A stretch of DNA of 55,434 bases from a bacterium (GTDB taxonomy: Bacteria > Vulcanimicrobiota > Xenobia > Xenobiales > JADMJV01). The DNA lies in the NCBI GenBank assembly GCA_030149525.1, contig JASBRJ010000335.1:1-55434 (forward strand), read 5' to 3'. Made by a program: the position numbers and the translations under genes. Below, one piece after another: positions 42,604-51,231 of the stretch; the stretch's first letter is position 1, and the number at the start of each line of letters is the position of its first letter. Below the pieces are notes generated by a model, which saw only the letters and a list, made by a program, of their open reading frames with translations, searched no databases and was not told where the DNA came from.

Positions 42604-43508
42604 GCTTTTCGGAGACGCCGGGCCAACTCTTCGCTGTCATGCCAGGCTGTATACCAGAGATCGCGCAGGTTTTCGGCCCCGACAGCCATCCGGTCGTGGA
42701 GAAAGCTTACGCCTTCCTCAGAAGGAAACCAGCGTCGAAACCGGCCCTCCTTTTCTAGCTCGTAAAGGCGTTCCACCTGGCTGTTCGACTCCGCTACTAT
42801 TCCCATCCCCCAGTCCAGTGGGTCCCCATGAAGCAATTTCGGTGGATGGAGGCGCTTGGAGACCTCCTCTTCGTCGGCGACGACATTAGCAAAATGAGTT
42901 TCAAATTCTCGATGAAGACCTCTTCGGGTTCGATATCCGTTGGGATTCGGCTCCGCTGCAACGTTCCATCCATCGTGGTGAACAGTGGTATGGAGAGGTT
43001 GAGCAGCGTCCCCCACGTAGTGACCCAGGAGGCCCGCTGTAACGAGCGCGTTCTCTTCCAAAGCTTTTCGCTTGGGGTCGTCGGCGGCAAGGCTTGAGCC
43101 CTCATTTCTCCAAAGAGCAAAATCTAAGGTCAGGTTCTGGTAGAGTTCCGCGACCTTGTAAGGCAACAGGCCAACATATTTCGCCGGCAACCCTGGCACT
43201 TCGAGACCCTGCTCCGCGACCATGGCCAAAAAATCAAACCTGTCTTGAGGGAGCTTCTTGCCTTCCACTTGCTCGTAAGCCATGAAATGGTCAAGAGAGG
43301 TTGCTCCCCTCAGGTAGTTCAGACTGCGTTCTTTCCAAAGATCAGGTTGGGAGGCGAGGCCTACCATCCGCTCTTTCCCAGACACAAAAAAATCTGGAAC
43401 CTCCCCAGGGAGATTCTCGGCAGCCACTTCGTGAACCAGGCCGTGGCCTTTGTGACCCCAGTCAGGCTGGATCGGTCCGGGAGAATGAGTCTTGGCGTTG
43501 ATGTTCAC
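42600..43508 (-). CDS. Zinc-dependent phospholipase C / S1-P1 nuclease superfamily protein, no signal peptide
   Basis: 302 aa from GTG 43508. Zinc-site pattern: W17 in DWGHKGHGLVHEVAA (WGxxGH), Asp in SQPDLW near 55, His in LDHFMAYEQ near 72, then GHYVGDAAQPLHTTVHHDGW near 162-181 (HxxxDxxxPLH) and LHREFETHFA near 200 (HxxxE). The last Glu matches zinc phospholipase C better than the Asp of S1/P1 nucleases. In secreted relatives the Trp is residue 1 of the mature enzyme and its amino group binds zinc. Here it follows 16 polar residues and no signal peptide is visible, so processing or cytosolic action must differ. It is divergent from the AAA+ gene at 43939, with the palindrome at 43777 between them. 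Confidence 0.75.
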   Translation of the reverse strand: MNINAKTHSPGPIQPDWGHKGHGLVHEVAAENLPGEVPDFFVSGKERMVGLASQPDLWKERSLNYLRGATSLDHFMAYEQVEGKKLPQDRFDFLAMVAEQGLEVPGLPAKYVGLLPYKVAELYQNLTLDFALWRNEGSSLAADDPKRKALEENALVTAGLLGHYVGDAAQPLHTTVHHDGWNVAAEPNPNGYRTRRGLHREFETHFANVVADEEEVSKRLHPPKLLHGDPLDWGMGIVAESNSQVERLYELEKEGRFRRWFPSEEGVSFLHDRMAVGAENLRDLWYTAWHDSEELARRLRKA

Positions 43509-43938
43509 ATCGCAACCTTAGCTCAGCGCCATCCCGAACATGTTTCAAAAATATTACCGACCATGGCGGTCGAAGAAATCGGCCATCATCTAGAGTGCCC
43601 GAAAATCGCCTTCCTTTCCGGTAATAAGGAGCGGGTCGGCTCTTTTAGACTTTTTTCATGGTGGTTTTGTAGTGTTGCACGGGAACTACAAACAGCGACA
43701 CTTCCTCGTTCTTATCAGGCTCCGGGCCCGGCCCGTGGAAAGCCGCTTAGCCTCTGGTAGGGGCTCCTTTTCGGGAGTTTACATTTCTGTAATCAACCGA
43801 TCAGCATTAAACGTTACCTTAGCTATCAAGTTACCTCGCCGGTCATAACATCGCTGAACCGACATGCTCGTCTGTTATCAATATCGACCAGGCACGCTTG
43901 TGAGGGACTGAAACTTAAGCTTTTTAGGAACAACCACC
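43509..43938. other. 430-bp intergenic region with two inverted repeats
   Basis: No convincing gene. It holds GTTTTGTAGT (43664-43673) facing ACTACAAAC (43685-43693), a 9-bp inverted repeat with one bulged T. It also holds the 18-bp palindrome at 43777-43794 and two copies of GTTACCT 17 bp apart (near 43812-43835). No consensus -35/-10 pair stands out. It separates the divergent Zn-phospholipase-like and AAA+ genes, so it should carry both promoters. Confidence 0.5.
43777..43794. promoter_or_regulatory. 18-bp palindrome, candidate operator (copy 2)
   Basis: GTTTACA-TTTC-TGTAATC, matching copy 1 (34392-34409) at 16 of 18 positions, with one arm mismatch. It lies 145 bp upstream of the AAA+ gene and 269 bp from the start of the divergent Zn-phospholipase-like gene. 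I saw no third copy by eye. Confidence 0.5.
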
Positions 43939-46179
43939 ATGCAGATAAATACCCGTAACCCTATGTCAGGGGCCAGGGCGAGCTATAGCCGTAGCTCTCA
44001 AGTCCTCGCCGAACAAGCCATTAAACGTGAAGAAGACTGGCAGGGTTCAAGACAATCTTTAGCTCGCGAGTGGGGCACCGATAGCATCGACTCCGTTATC
44101 CGTAGCTCTTCCGAGTCCACTCTCTCCTACGTGAAAGACGCCAAGGACGCAAGCTCCACCGAGAAAGCGATCGCAACGATCGCCCTGGCCTCCACCGCAA
44201 AACTGGCCGCCAACCTAGCCAACCAGGCCAACTCCGCGGCCCTCCAAGCTATTGCAGGTCAAGTTGCCGGACCCGCAGGTCTCGTCATCGCCAACACAGC
44301 TCTCGCCGTCCAAGAACAGCTCAAAGGCGCCGACGCCGAGAAGAAAGCCGAAAGTCTGGGCAACCTCTTCGACGCCATGGCTGAAGTCGACGCCCTCTCT
44401 CCCCAATCTCAAGAACTTGCTCTGCAAGGTTTCATCCTGGAAGGTGAAGCCGCCGACGTAGCTGCCAAGAGAATGGACATCCTCACCCAAATTTCTGCCG
44501 CTGAGTCTAAGGCTGTAGGCGGCCCCGGTGTTTACAAAGAACTGAAACGCCCTCGCGGCATTGAGCGTTCGCGCTGGATGAAAGAATACGGAATCGACCT
44601 TACCAAGAACGCTCTCGACGGCAAACTCGGGCCCTTCTTCGGACGTGAAGCCGAAGGAACCCGAGCCGGAACCATCCTCACCCGTAAGACCAAGAACAAC
44701 GCTGTTTTCGTCGGTCCTGCCGGTGTTGGTAAAACCGCTCTGGTAGAGAAGATCGCTCTCGACTCCGTCACCGACGCTCACCACCCCCTCAACGGTAAAA
44801 CCATCGTCCAGGTGGACCTGGCAGCCATGATCGCCGGTACCCGCTACCGTGGTATGTTCGAAGAACGCCTCAAAGGCGTCATCGACGAAGCCAGTGAGCG
44901 CGACGATATCGTCCTCTTCATCGACGAGTTGCACACCATCATGGGTGCCGGTGCCGGTCAGGATAGCCCCATGGATGCCTCCAACATCCTCAAGCCTGCC
45001 CTGGCTCGAGGAGACATTCAGATGCTCGGTTCCACCACTCAAGACGAGTATGAGAAACACATTTTGAAAGACCCTGCCATGGAGCGACGCTTCGCTCCTA
45101 TCCAGGTCGACGAAACCTCTCAAGAAGAGACCGTGCAGATTCTCGGTGTTCTGAGAGAAAGCTTCCAGAAGTATCACAACGTGAACATTCCCGATGCCCT
45201 TCTCAAAGAGATCGTTGAGAAGGCCGACAAAGGTCAGCCCGAGCGCTACTTCCCCGACAAAGCCATCGATCTGCTCGACGAGTCTATGTCCGGAGCCCGA
45301 ATCAGCGGCGCGGAAACCCTCACGGTCGAGCATGTGAACAAAGCACTGTCTCACATGCAAAAAGGTGCAGAAAGCCTCGTTCGTTACGGTCGCGACCTGA
45401 CCCGACTCGCCAAAGAAGGCAAGCTCGGACCGTTCACCGGTCGTGCCGAAGAAACCCGCTCGCTTGAGCGAACGCTCCTGCGCGCCGGTAAGAATAACCC
45501 GGTTCTGGTGGGCGAAGGCGGCGTTGGTAAAACGGCCATCGTAGAGAAACTGGCTGTTGAAATGCAAGACCCCGACCACCACCTCCACGGCAAGCGTCTC
45601 ATCGAGCTCAGCATGACGGAACTGCTGGCCGGCACCGGTGGACGCGGCCAGTTCGAAGAGCGAATGAAAACCGTTCTTCGCGCTGCCAAACGCGACCCCA
45701 ACGTGGTCCTCTTCATCGACGAAATTCACACTCTGATGGGTGCAGGCGGAAATGGTGGCGCGCTCGACGCGGCCAATATGTTGAAGCCCGCGCTGGCTCG
45801 TGGTGAACTCACCCTCATCGGTGCCACCACACTGGCGGAATATCGTCAGTACATCACCCGTGACCCCGCTCTTGAGCGTCGTTTCGACCCCATCTTCGTG
45901 GATGAATTGGATCGCGACGAGTCTCTGGAAGTGCTCGCTGCCGTGGCTCCAAAGTTTGAGAAGCATCACGAAGTGAAGATGCCCAAAGACCTGATGCCCG
46001 TTCTTTTCGACCTGGCCGACAAGACTTTGCCGACCCGTAAGAACCCCGACAAAGCCATCGACGTTCTGGATCTGGCTTGCAGTGAAGCCGCCCTTCGCGG
46101 AGTCCCTGAAGTGACTCGGGAGATTCTGGACCAAGTCATCGATGAGCTGAGAAGAAAAGAAGAAGCTCTTAACCCGTAA
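43939..46179 (+). CDS. ClpA/B-like AAA+ protein made of two tandem D1-type modules
   Basis: 746 aa. Residues 1-205 are a novel helical N-terminus ([20 protein letters not shown]; Ala-rich, one hydrophobic stretch, no Clp N repeats). Module 1: [20 protein letters not shown] near 215; Walker A GPAGVGKT at 259; pore loop [11 protein letters not shown]; Walker [10 protein letters not shown] near 326; arginine finger [22 protein letters not shown]. Module 2: [20 protein letters not shown] near 484; Walker A GEGGVGKT at 525; pore loop [11 protein letters not shown]; Walker B LFIDEIHT near 591; [20 protein letters not shown]. Both modules match ClpA/B D1. There is no D2, no M domain and no IGF-type ClpP loop. 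Codons are unusually even, with many CGT and GGT, suggesting high expression. A terminator follows. Confidence 0.9.
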   Translation: MQINTRNPMSGARASYSRSSQVLAEQAIKREEDWQGSRQSLAREWGTDSIDSVIRSSSESTLSYVKDAKDASSTEKAIATIALASTAKLAANLANQANSAALQAIAGQVAGPAGLVIANTALAVQEQLKGADAEKKAESLGNLFDAMAEVDALSPQSQELALQGFILEGEAADVAAKRMDILTQISAAESKAVGGPGVYKELKRPRGIERSRWMKEYGIDLTKNALDGKLGPFFGREAEGTRAGTILTRKTKNNAVFVGPAGVGKTALVEKIALDSVTDAHHPLNGKTIVQVDLAAMIAGTRYRGMFEERLKGVIDEASERDDIVLFIDELHTIMGAGAGQDSPMDASNILKPALARGDIQMLGSTTQDEYEKHILKDPAMERRFAPIQVDETSQEETVQILGVLRESFQKYHNVNIPDALLKEIVEKADKGQPERYFPDKAIDLLDESMSGARISGAETLTVEHVNKALSHMQKGAESLVRYGRDLTRLAKEGKLGPFTGRAEETRSLERTLLRAGKNNPVLVGEGGVGKTAIVEKLAVEMQDPDHHLHGKRLIELSMTELLAGTGGRGQFEERMKTVLRAAKRDPNVVLFIDEIHTLMGAGGNGGALDAANMLKPALARGELTLIGATTLAEYRQYITRDPALERRFDPIFVDELDRDESLEVLAAVAPKFEKHHEVKMPKDLMPVLFDLADKTLPTRKNPDKAIDVLDLACSEAALRGVPEVTREILDQVIDELRRKEEALNP

Positions 46180-46209
46180 GTAAAAACGTTCCTAAAAAGC
46201 GATGTACGG

Positions 46210-46238
46210 CCTCGCAACGAAAGTTGCGGGGTCTTTTT
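46210..46238 (+). terminator. Rho-independent terminator after the AAA+ gene
   Basis: Nine-pair stem CCTCGCAAC/GTTGCGGGG (46210-46231) closed by a GAAA tetraloop and followed by TCTTTTTT. Confidence 0.9.
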
Positions 46239-46242
46239 TCTG

Positions 46243-47693
46243 TTATAGACCTAACCCCATGAGCAGCTCTTCGAGCTTATCTTTGCGAATCGGTTTAGTG
46301 ATATACCCATCCATGCCCCCCTCAAGACAAGCCTGTAGTTCATCCGAGGTTGCCATGGCGGTGAAAGCGTAAATCGGCACCCGTCGGCCATTCTCTTTAG
46401 CCCTGATTTCTCTCGTGGCCTCTTGCCCTGTCATCACCGGCATTTGACAATCCATCAAGATCAGGTCGAAAACCTCTTGGTCCGCCAGGTCGACGGCTTC
46501 CCGGCCGTTCGCCGCCACTTTCACCCGGCAACCGAGCCTGGCCAGGTAACGCTCGGCCACCTTGCGATTGACCTCATTGTCATCGGCCAGTAAGACGTTC
46601 AAATCCCCCTGACCGCTGGGAGTCTCCGACTTTTTGGTCTCCCGGAACTTCTCTTCCCGAGTCAAGGGTAACTCGATGGTAAAGCAACTGCCCTTCCCCG
46701 GCTCGCTGGAGACCTGAATACGCCCCTTCATAGCGTCTGCCAGTCGATAGCATAGAGCAAGCCCGAGCCCCGTCCCTCCTCGGTCGGTAGCCGACTGGCG
46801 AAAAGAATGAAATATCGCCTCCTGATCTTCGGTAGGGATACCACAACCGGTATCTCTGACCCGGAGGACCACACGCCCTTCCACCACATCGGCCTCAATC
46901 GTGACGCCCCCTCGATCGGTGAATCGGATCGCGTTTGCCACCAGGTTGTGAAGAATCTGCTGGATACGGTCTCGATCGCCGCGCCAATAGGGCCACCAGT
47001 CGGCTTCCCGAAGGCAAACGAGCGTAATCTTTTGCTCCCTAGCCTTGGCTTTCCACATGGCCACGGTGGAATCTAAAAGCTCGTCCAGAGAAAAAGGCTT
47101 CTCGTCGAGATGAAAGCTGTCGGACTCCATCTTGGCAAAGTCGAGAACGTCCGTGACCACTCGAAGAAGCACGTTGCCGGAGTCGCGCAGAGTGAGGAGA
47201 TCCTCGCGATGCTTGTCTTGGAGTTCGCTCTCCAGAAGAAGATTGCTCAGCCCTACAACCGCATTCATGGGCGTTCGTATCTCATGGCTGACGTTTGCCA
47301 TGAAACGTGTTCGCTCCACCACGGCGGCCTCGGCAGCTTTGCGAGCGTCCTCCAACTCTCTGGTTCGCTCCCTCACGCGTCCTTCCAGAGAAGCGATAGA
47401 GCGATGGCCTGTCTCTACCGTCTTGAGCACAAAAAGCGCGCCTACAAAAAAACAACCCCGACCAGCAACGTCAAAGGGGCAGAATTGTCGAAAAGTAAGA
47501 GAAGAGCGGTGGCCAGGTAGCCGAGCAAGAAGAAGCGCATGAGCTGCTGTAGTAGGCCCCACTGCTTTCGCTCCACTTCGGAAGTCAATTGGGCAATCAA
47601 GCGGCCTGTTTTCACCACGGCAACAGCCATAACTACGCCTCCGGCACCGATGGCCAGGGCACTCATTATGGCTATGGGGGAAGTTGTCACCAT
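46243..47693 (-). CDS. Membrane hybrid histidine kinase, frameshifted in an A/T run
   Basis: Two frames make one protein. Frame A (ATG 47693) encodes two or three membrane helices (SPIAIMSALAIGAGGVVMAV; MRFFLLGYLATALLLL; LTLLVGVVF) and hits TAG at 47442. Frame B carries on without a start: VGALFVLKTVETGHRSI, coiled coil SLEGRVRERTRELEDARKAA, H-box NVSHEIRTPMNAVVGL, N-box NLVANAIRF, G-boxes VRDTGCGIP and GTGLGLALC. A receiver domain follows, with phosphoacceptor Asp in LILMDCQMPVMTG and Lys in YITKPI. One extra T in the seven-T run (plus strand A run 47446-47452) would join them as VGVVFFVGALF, 483 aa. Causes could be a sequencing or assembly error, real frameshift, or slippage on the run. Catalytic parts are intact. 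Confidence 0.8.
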
Positions 47694-47781
47694 GGGTGAT
47701 TTCGACCGATTTTCCAATCACCCTATACTCCCGATGGAGCAATTGGAGGAATTCCGGACAAGCTGGTGGCAAGCGCCTTCC

Positions 47782-48831
47782 ATGACTGCCCCCCTGAAAA
47801 TCGCTCTCCTGGAACTGTGCGGCTTTCACGACGAGTGCCTCTACTCACAGGTCAGATTTATCAAAGAACACGGTGACCATGACCTTCACCTGTTTGCCAC
47901 CGAGCGCATCAAAGACAGAGTTCAACACTTCCCGGGCCTGGACAGTTCCTATTTTTTCCCCAATGAGAAACTGAGCCTCAGCCAGCTTCTTTGGCTTCGC
48001 AGGCGGCTAATTTCAGAAGGCTTCCATAAAGTTGTCATCAACAGTGCGTCAGGAAAGAACGTCAGGAACTTTCTCTTACTTCCCTATCCTGAACGTCTTG
48101 AATTCGTCGGCGTCATCCACGACATCCAACGGCTGCGCAAAAGCTTTGATCAGCGGCTCATCAGCAGACGAATCAAAAAGTATTTCGTCCTCAACGACTA
48201 TCTGCTTCACCCTTGCTCTCGCTATCGATTGGGCTCATTTTATCCCATTTTTTTCCCGCCGGTGGAAAGCCAAGCATGCCCTAAACGAGAGGGCGAATTG
48301 TGGGTGACGATCCCGGGGCGAATAGAGGCGCGTCGACGGGACTACGACCTTCTATTCCGAACGCTCAAGGCTCATCCAGTGGCGAAGAGTACGAAATTCA
48401 TCCTTCTTGGCGGCGGCTCCGAAAAGCATGGGGTAGGCCATGAAGTTCGGCTTCGAATTGAAGAGATGGGTCTTCTGGATCAGTTTGTGATGTGGGAGAA
48501 CTTTGTTCCCGTACCCACATTCCACTCCTATCTTGCCCACTCCGACTACATTATGCCTCTGGTGTCCTTGCAGAGAAACGAAGGCCTTCGTTACAACCAG
48601 CAGATCACAGGGGCCTTCAATCTCGGCATCGCCTACAAAATACCGTTCTTGATGGATTCACATTTCGAGACCTTTGAAGATTTCCGACCCAACAGCGTTT
48701 TCTACAACGAAGCCGATCTGGGAGAGGTTCTGCAGAACCTTACCGCACCGGCTCCCGGACGATACTATCAAGAGGCAAAATGGTCATTCGAGGCTCAACA
48801 AGAGCGTTACTGGAAACTACTACAAGCATAG
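47782..48831 (+). CDS. Glycosyltransferase-like protein (GT-B fold)
   Basis: 349 aa from ATG 47782, where the fold starts (APLKIALLELCGFHDECLYS); longer in-frame starts run over the kinase gene on the other strand. Early parts: SQVRFIKEHGDHDLHLFATE and LEFVGVIHDIQRL, typical of the acceptor lobe. The donor lobe reads LWVTIPGRIEARRRDYDLLF, KSTKFILLGGGSEKHG, FVPVPTFHSYLAHSDYIMPL and QQITGAFNLGIAYKIPFLMD, with a pattern like GT4-type enzymes but lacking a clear E-x7-E. The specific sugar and acceptor are unknown. Its end overlaps the convergent gene by 92 bp. Confidence 0.65.
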   Translation: MTAPLKIALLELCGFHDECLYSQVRFIKEHGDHDLHLFATERIKDRVQHFPGLDSSYFFPNEKLSLSQLLWLRRRLISEGFHKVVINSASGKNVRNFLLLPYPERLEFVGVIHDIQRLRKSFDQRLISRRIKKYFVLNDYLLHPCSRYRLGSFYPIFFPPVESQACPKREGELWVTIPGRIEARRRDYDLLFRTLKAHPVAKSTKFILLGGGSEKHGVGHEVRLRIEEMGLLDQFVMWENFVPVPTFHSYLAHSDYIMPLVSLQRNEGLRYNQQITGAFNLGIAYKIPFLMDSHFETFEDFRPNSVFYNEADLGEVLQNLTAPAPGRYYQEAKWSFEAQQERYWKLLQA

Positions 48832-49666
48832 CAACAGCCAACAAAAGGAGATTCCAGACCAGGAACTTGAAGCGGAAATTGTCGCCGGTGGTGTGAACGA
48901 TGAGGCGATGGAGCAAGCTCCGCTTGTGAAAAATTCTTCGATCCTTTTCTCTGAGTTCACGTTCCGCCGGGAAAGGCGAATCTTGCAAGAGTTGGTGCAT
49001 CGACCCCTCGTTCTTTCCCGGAATATGGAGAAGGCACGGATAAGCTCCCGTTCTCTCATTCTTCAGGCGTCCACCTTCCCAACTGTAGTCAAGAGCCTCA
49101 TAGCCGACCCTCCCACCGTTGCATGTCATCAAGCGATGATGGTAGTCCAGGCTCAAGCTTTCCGGAAATTTCACGAAATAGCGAGTGAAAATCGTCTGGT
49201 CGCTCAGGGTGGATTCGTCGATCCGGACTTCCTCGGGCAAACGAGCCAAACGCCCGGCCCTCCCGATGAAGGAGCCCGCGTTCAGAAACCGATAGGGCGA
49301 CGTCGACCGAGGATAGCCTAGGTAGGTGGGCAAGTTCTGCCAGAGATAAAATATCGGATGACCGAGCATGTGGAAATTTTGCTCGGCCGAGAAGATCAGC
49401 TCGGAGGAAAATCCCGCGAGAGCTTCCTCGAACCTCTCGGGCGGTGCCGTGAAAACGGAATCGAAAGCATCGGTGTAGACGATAAAGTCTTCCGGATGGA
49501 CTCGGGAAGCAAACTCTGCCACCAGAATGACCTTAGCTCCGTTTCCTGGGTAGGGCTTGTTGTACCCCAAGACGACGAGATCGATACCGTAGTAGATGGC
49601 CGACTTTTCCAATCTTTCTAGACCCGGATGGGGGCCGGATGCTACGGTCACGAAATGGAGCATCAA
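48740..49666 (-). CDS. PLOD-type glycosyltransferase-like protein with C-terminal membrane helix
   Basis: 308 aa. It starts MMLHFVTVASGPHPGLERLE. The acceptor and donor motifs match the glycosyltransferase domain of procollagen lysyl hydroxylases and similar bacterial enzymes: FIVYTDAFDSVF near 60 (DxD-like TDAFD), LIFSAEQNFHMLG near 87, YRFLNAGSFIGRAG near 123 and ESTLSDQTIFTRYFV near 148. A membrane helix near 272-292 (FLVWNLLLLAVAMLVVVSS) ends the protein, so it would be tail-anchored. Its last 30 residues overlap the convergent gene. The start overlaps the allE-like gene by 4 bp. The substrate is unknown. Confidence 0.7.
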   Translation of the reverse strand: MMLHFVTVASGPHPGLERLEKSAIYYGIDLVVLGYNKPYPGNGAKVILVAEFASRVHPEDFIVYTDAFDSVFTAPPERFEEALAGFSSELIFSAEQNFHMLGHPIFYLWQNLPTYLGYPRSTSPYRFLNAGSFIGRAGRLARLPEEVRIDESTLSDQTIFTRYFVKFPESLSLDYHHRLMTCNGGRVGYEALDYSWEGGRLKNERTGAYPCLLHIPGKNEGSMHQLLQDSPFPAERELREKDRRIFHKRSLLHRLIVHTTGDNFRFKFLVWNLLLLAVAMLVVVSSNALVEPRMTILPLDSIVREPVR

Positions 49667-50493
49667 AGCGAGCTTAGGGCCAGCAGGGGGTGTCTATTCA
49701 CATCTTTATAGAGCAAGTATCGAAAGGGCTCCTCACCGGTACATTCACAAGCTTGAGGACACCACGCGCGCAGCCACATGAAGTCTCCCGGGCCGACCTC
49801 GACCCAATCCCGATTGAGAAGGTAGCGAGCCGTTCCTTGAAGGACATAGAGCCCGTGTTCCATCACATGAGTCTCGGCGAACGGAATCCGAGCGTTTTCG
49901 CGAAAGGTGACAATGTTGACATGCATATCGAAGCTCAGGTTTTGAGGATCCAGAAATCTAGTGGTGCCCCAATTAGTGGTTCCGGGCATCCAATCGATAA
50001 GCTCTTCTTCATCCTTGCCGAAGACCGGCCCTGAAGGTTCCAACCCTGGAGCGGGGATCCATCGTTTGCGTATCCAGTGAAATTTCAGCTTCTCCTCCCC
50101 TCGGTTCCAGATCGACCACTTTTGACCAGGAGGCATATAACAGAATGCTCCCGGACCCAATCTCCTGCTCTCACCATCGGTAGAGATTGTCATTTCACCG
50201 GAAGCCACCAAAATCGCATCTTGAGCCGACGGATCGGGTTCCGGGGAATCCGACCCACCTTGGGATTCCACTTCCACCGCATATTGAGCGAAAGTCTCGG
50301 CCAGACCCGTCAAGGGTCGAGCTAGAATCCAGGCCCTGGTGCCGACCCAGCCCGGGAGCAAACTTGTTACGATGTCACGCATGACAGATGCGGGTTGAAA
50401 AACGTAGGCATCGGTGAGAACGGCGCCGGATGAGAACGGGTCTACCGACTGGTCCGGGAGCCCACCGGGGGGAAATGCGTAGGAGAATAACAC
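49663..50493 (-). CDS. allE: (S)-ureidoglycine aminohydrolase (AllE/UGLYAH), bicupin
   Basis: 276 aa from GTG 50493. Two cupin domains are present. The first runs from about residue 70, with QDAILVASGEMTISTDGESR and RLGPGAFCYMPPGQKWSIWN. The second runs from about residue 190, with MHVNIVTFRENARIPFAETH, then VMEHGLYVLQGTARYLLNRD and VEVGPGDFMWLRAWCPQACE, giving the metal-binding His/Glu set (ETHVMEHG). The C-terminal LLYKDVNRHP is the family signature. It hydrolyses ureidoglycine to ureidoglycolate and ammonia in allantoin breakdown. No other purine-degradation gene is in the window. It sits between glycosyltransferase-like and hypothetical genes and overlaps the former by 4 bp. Confidence 0.9.
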   Translation of the reverse strand: MLFSYAFPPGGLPDQSVDPFSSGAVLTDAYVFQPASVMRDIVTSLLPGWVGTRAWILARPLTGLAETFAQYAVEVESQGGSDSPEPDPSAQDAILVASGEMTISTDGESRRLGPGAFCYMPPGQKWSIWNRGEEKLKFHWIRKRWIPAPGLEPSGPVFGKDEEELIDWMPGTTNWGTTRFLDPQNLSFDMHVNIVTFRENARIPFAETHVMEHGLYVLQGTARYLLNRDWVEVGPGDFMWLRAWCPQACECTGEEPFRYLLYKDVNRHPLLALSSL

Positions 50494-50627
50494 CTGGGGA
50501 AAGTTCCTGAATCAAAGAACAAGCCCTTTTTCACAATGACCCATTCGGGTGATTTTCACTCAACACACCCGCTCCCAAATGACGTTGCCTCTCCTTCCAA
50601 GGGCCGGGCCTCAGATGGGAGAAAGCC

Positions 50628-51206
50628 ATGACTATGCCCAGATCCTCACGAAGAAACAGTAGAACCTGCGCTGTCTGCTCTCAGACTCTCTATGGATTCG
50701 ACGACGACATGGAATTAGGGATTGTGGACCTCCCTTCAGCTCACCCCCTGTCGGGCTTTTCCGGTCAAGCGATGTGTGGTCCGTGCTTTGAAAGCTGGGA
50801 TCATCGAGAGTCCTTCGGCAGCCTCGTGGTGGACCGGGTTCGTGAACAGGCCCCCAAGACCACCAGTGCCGAGATCTATAACGACGAAGATTGCCTCGTT
50901 CTCTTGAGCGTGGCGGTGGAAGCCCTGTCTTGGAATCCGGTTCAGTTGAGAAACAAAGAGGAATACCAGGTTATTGTTTGGCTCAGGCCCACCGGAACCG
51001 ATCTCACCATCCCTCTGACCCAATGGCCCGGGGAAAAGCCGGAGACACGCGACAACAAACGCTTGAGAGCTAGCGAGAAAGCCGCCCTAAATTCCGTTTG
51101 GCCGACTCTCCTCTCCGTCTTTCCCAACGCCCGGGAAGTGCTCTCTCGAGTGGACGTGGACAAAGTCATTGCCGACCACCAAAACTGGTTAGCTCGAGGG
51201 GATTGA
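50628..51206 (+). CDS. Hypothetical protein with N-terminal CxxC pairs
   Basis: 192 aa from ATG 50628, preceded by GGGAGA. Residues 14-17 (CAVC) and about 50-53 (CGPC) form two CxxC pairs about 35 residues apart, suggesting a treble-clef or zinc-ribbon site; the region between has acidic residues (GFDDDMELG). The rest is mixed helix and strand (EDCLVLLSVAVEALSWN, YQVIVWLRPTGTDLTIPLTQ, VDVDKVIADHQNWL). No family recognised. The Fic gene begins 25 bp downstream on the same strand, so the two may work together. The 134-bp gap upstream is divergent from allE and holds nothing I recognise. Confidence 0.65.
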   Translation: MTMPRSSRRNSRTCAVCSQTLYGFDDDMELGIVDLPSAHPLSGFSGQAMCGPCFESWDHRESFGSLVVDRVREQAPKTTSAEIYNDEDCLVLLSVAVEALSWNPVQLRNKEEYQVIVWLRPTGTDLTIPLTQWPGEKPETRDNKRLRASEKAALNSVWPTLLSVFPNAREVLSRVDVDKVIADHQNWLARGD

Positions 51207-51231
51207 TGCCTGTCCAGGAGAACGCCGCTGG

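Noticed and set aside
43245-43760. 171-aa plus-strand frame over the start of the Zn-phospholipase-like gene
   Set aside because: Most of it lies opposite the real gene and the rest has no recognisable pattern or ribosome-binding site.
44215-46134. A 639-aa open frame on the minus strand opposite the AAA+ gene
   Set aside because: It is the antisense shadow of a gene with strongly biased codons: it mirrors the AAA+ frame, has no plausible domain or start signal, and the plus-strand protein is unmistakable.
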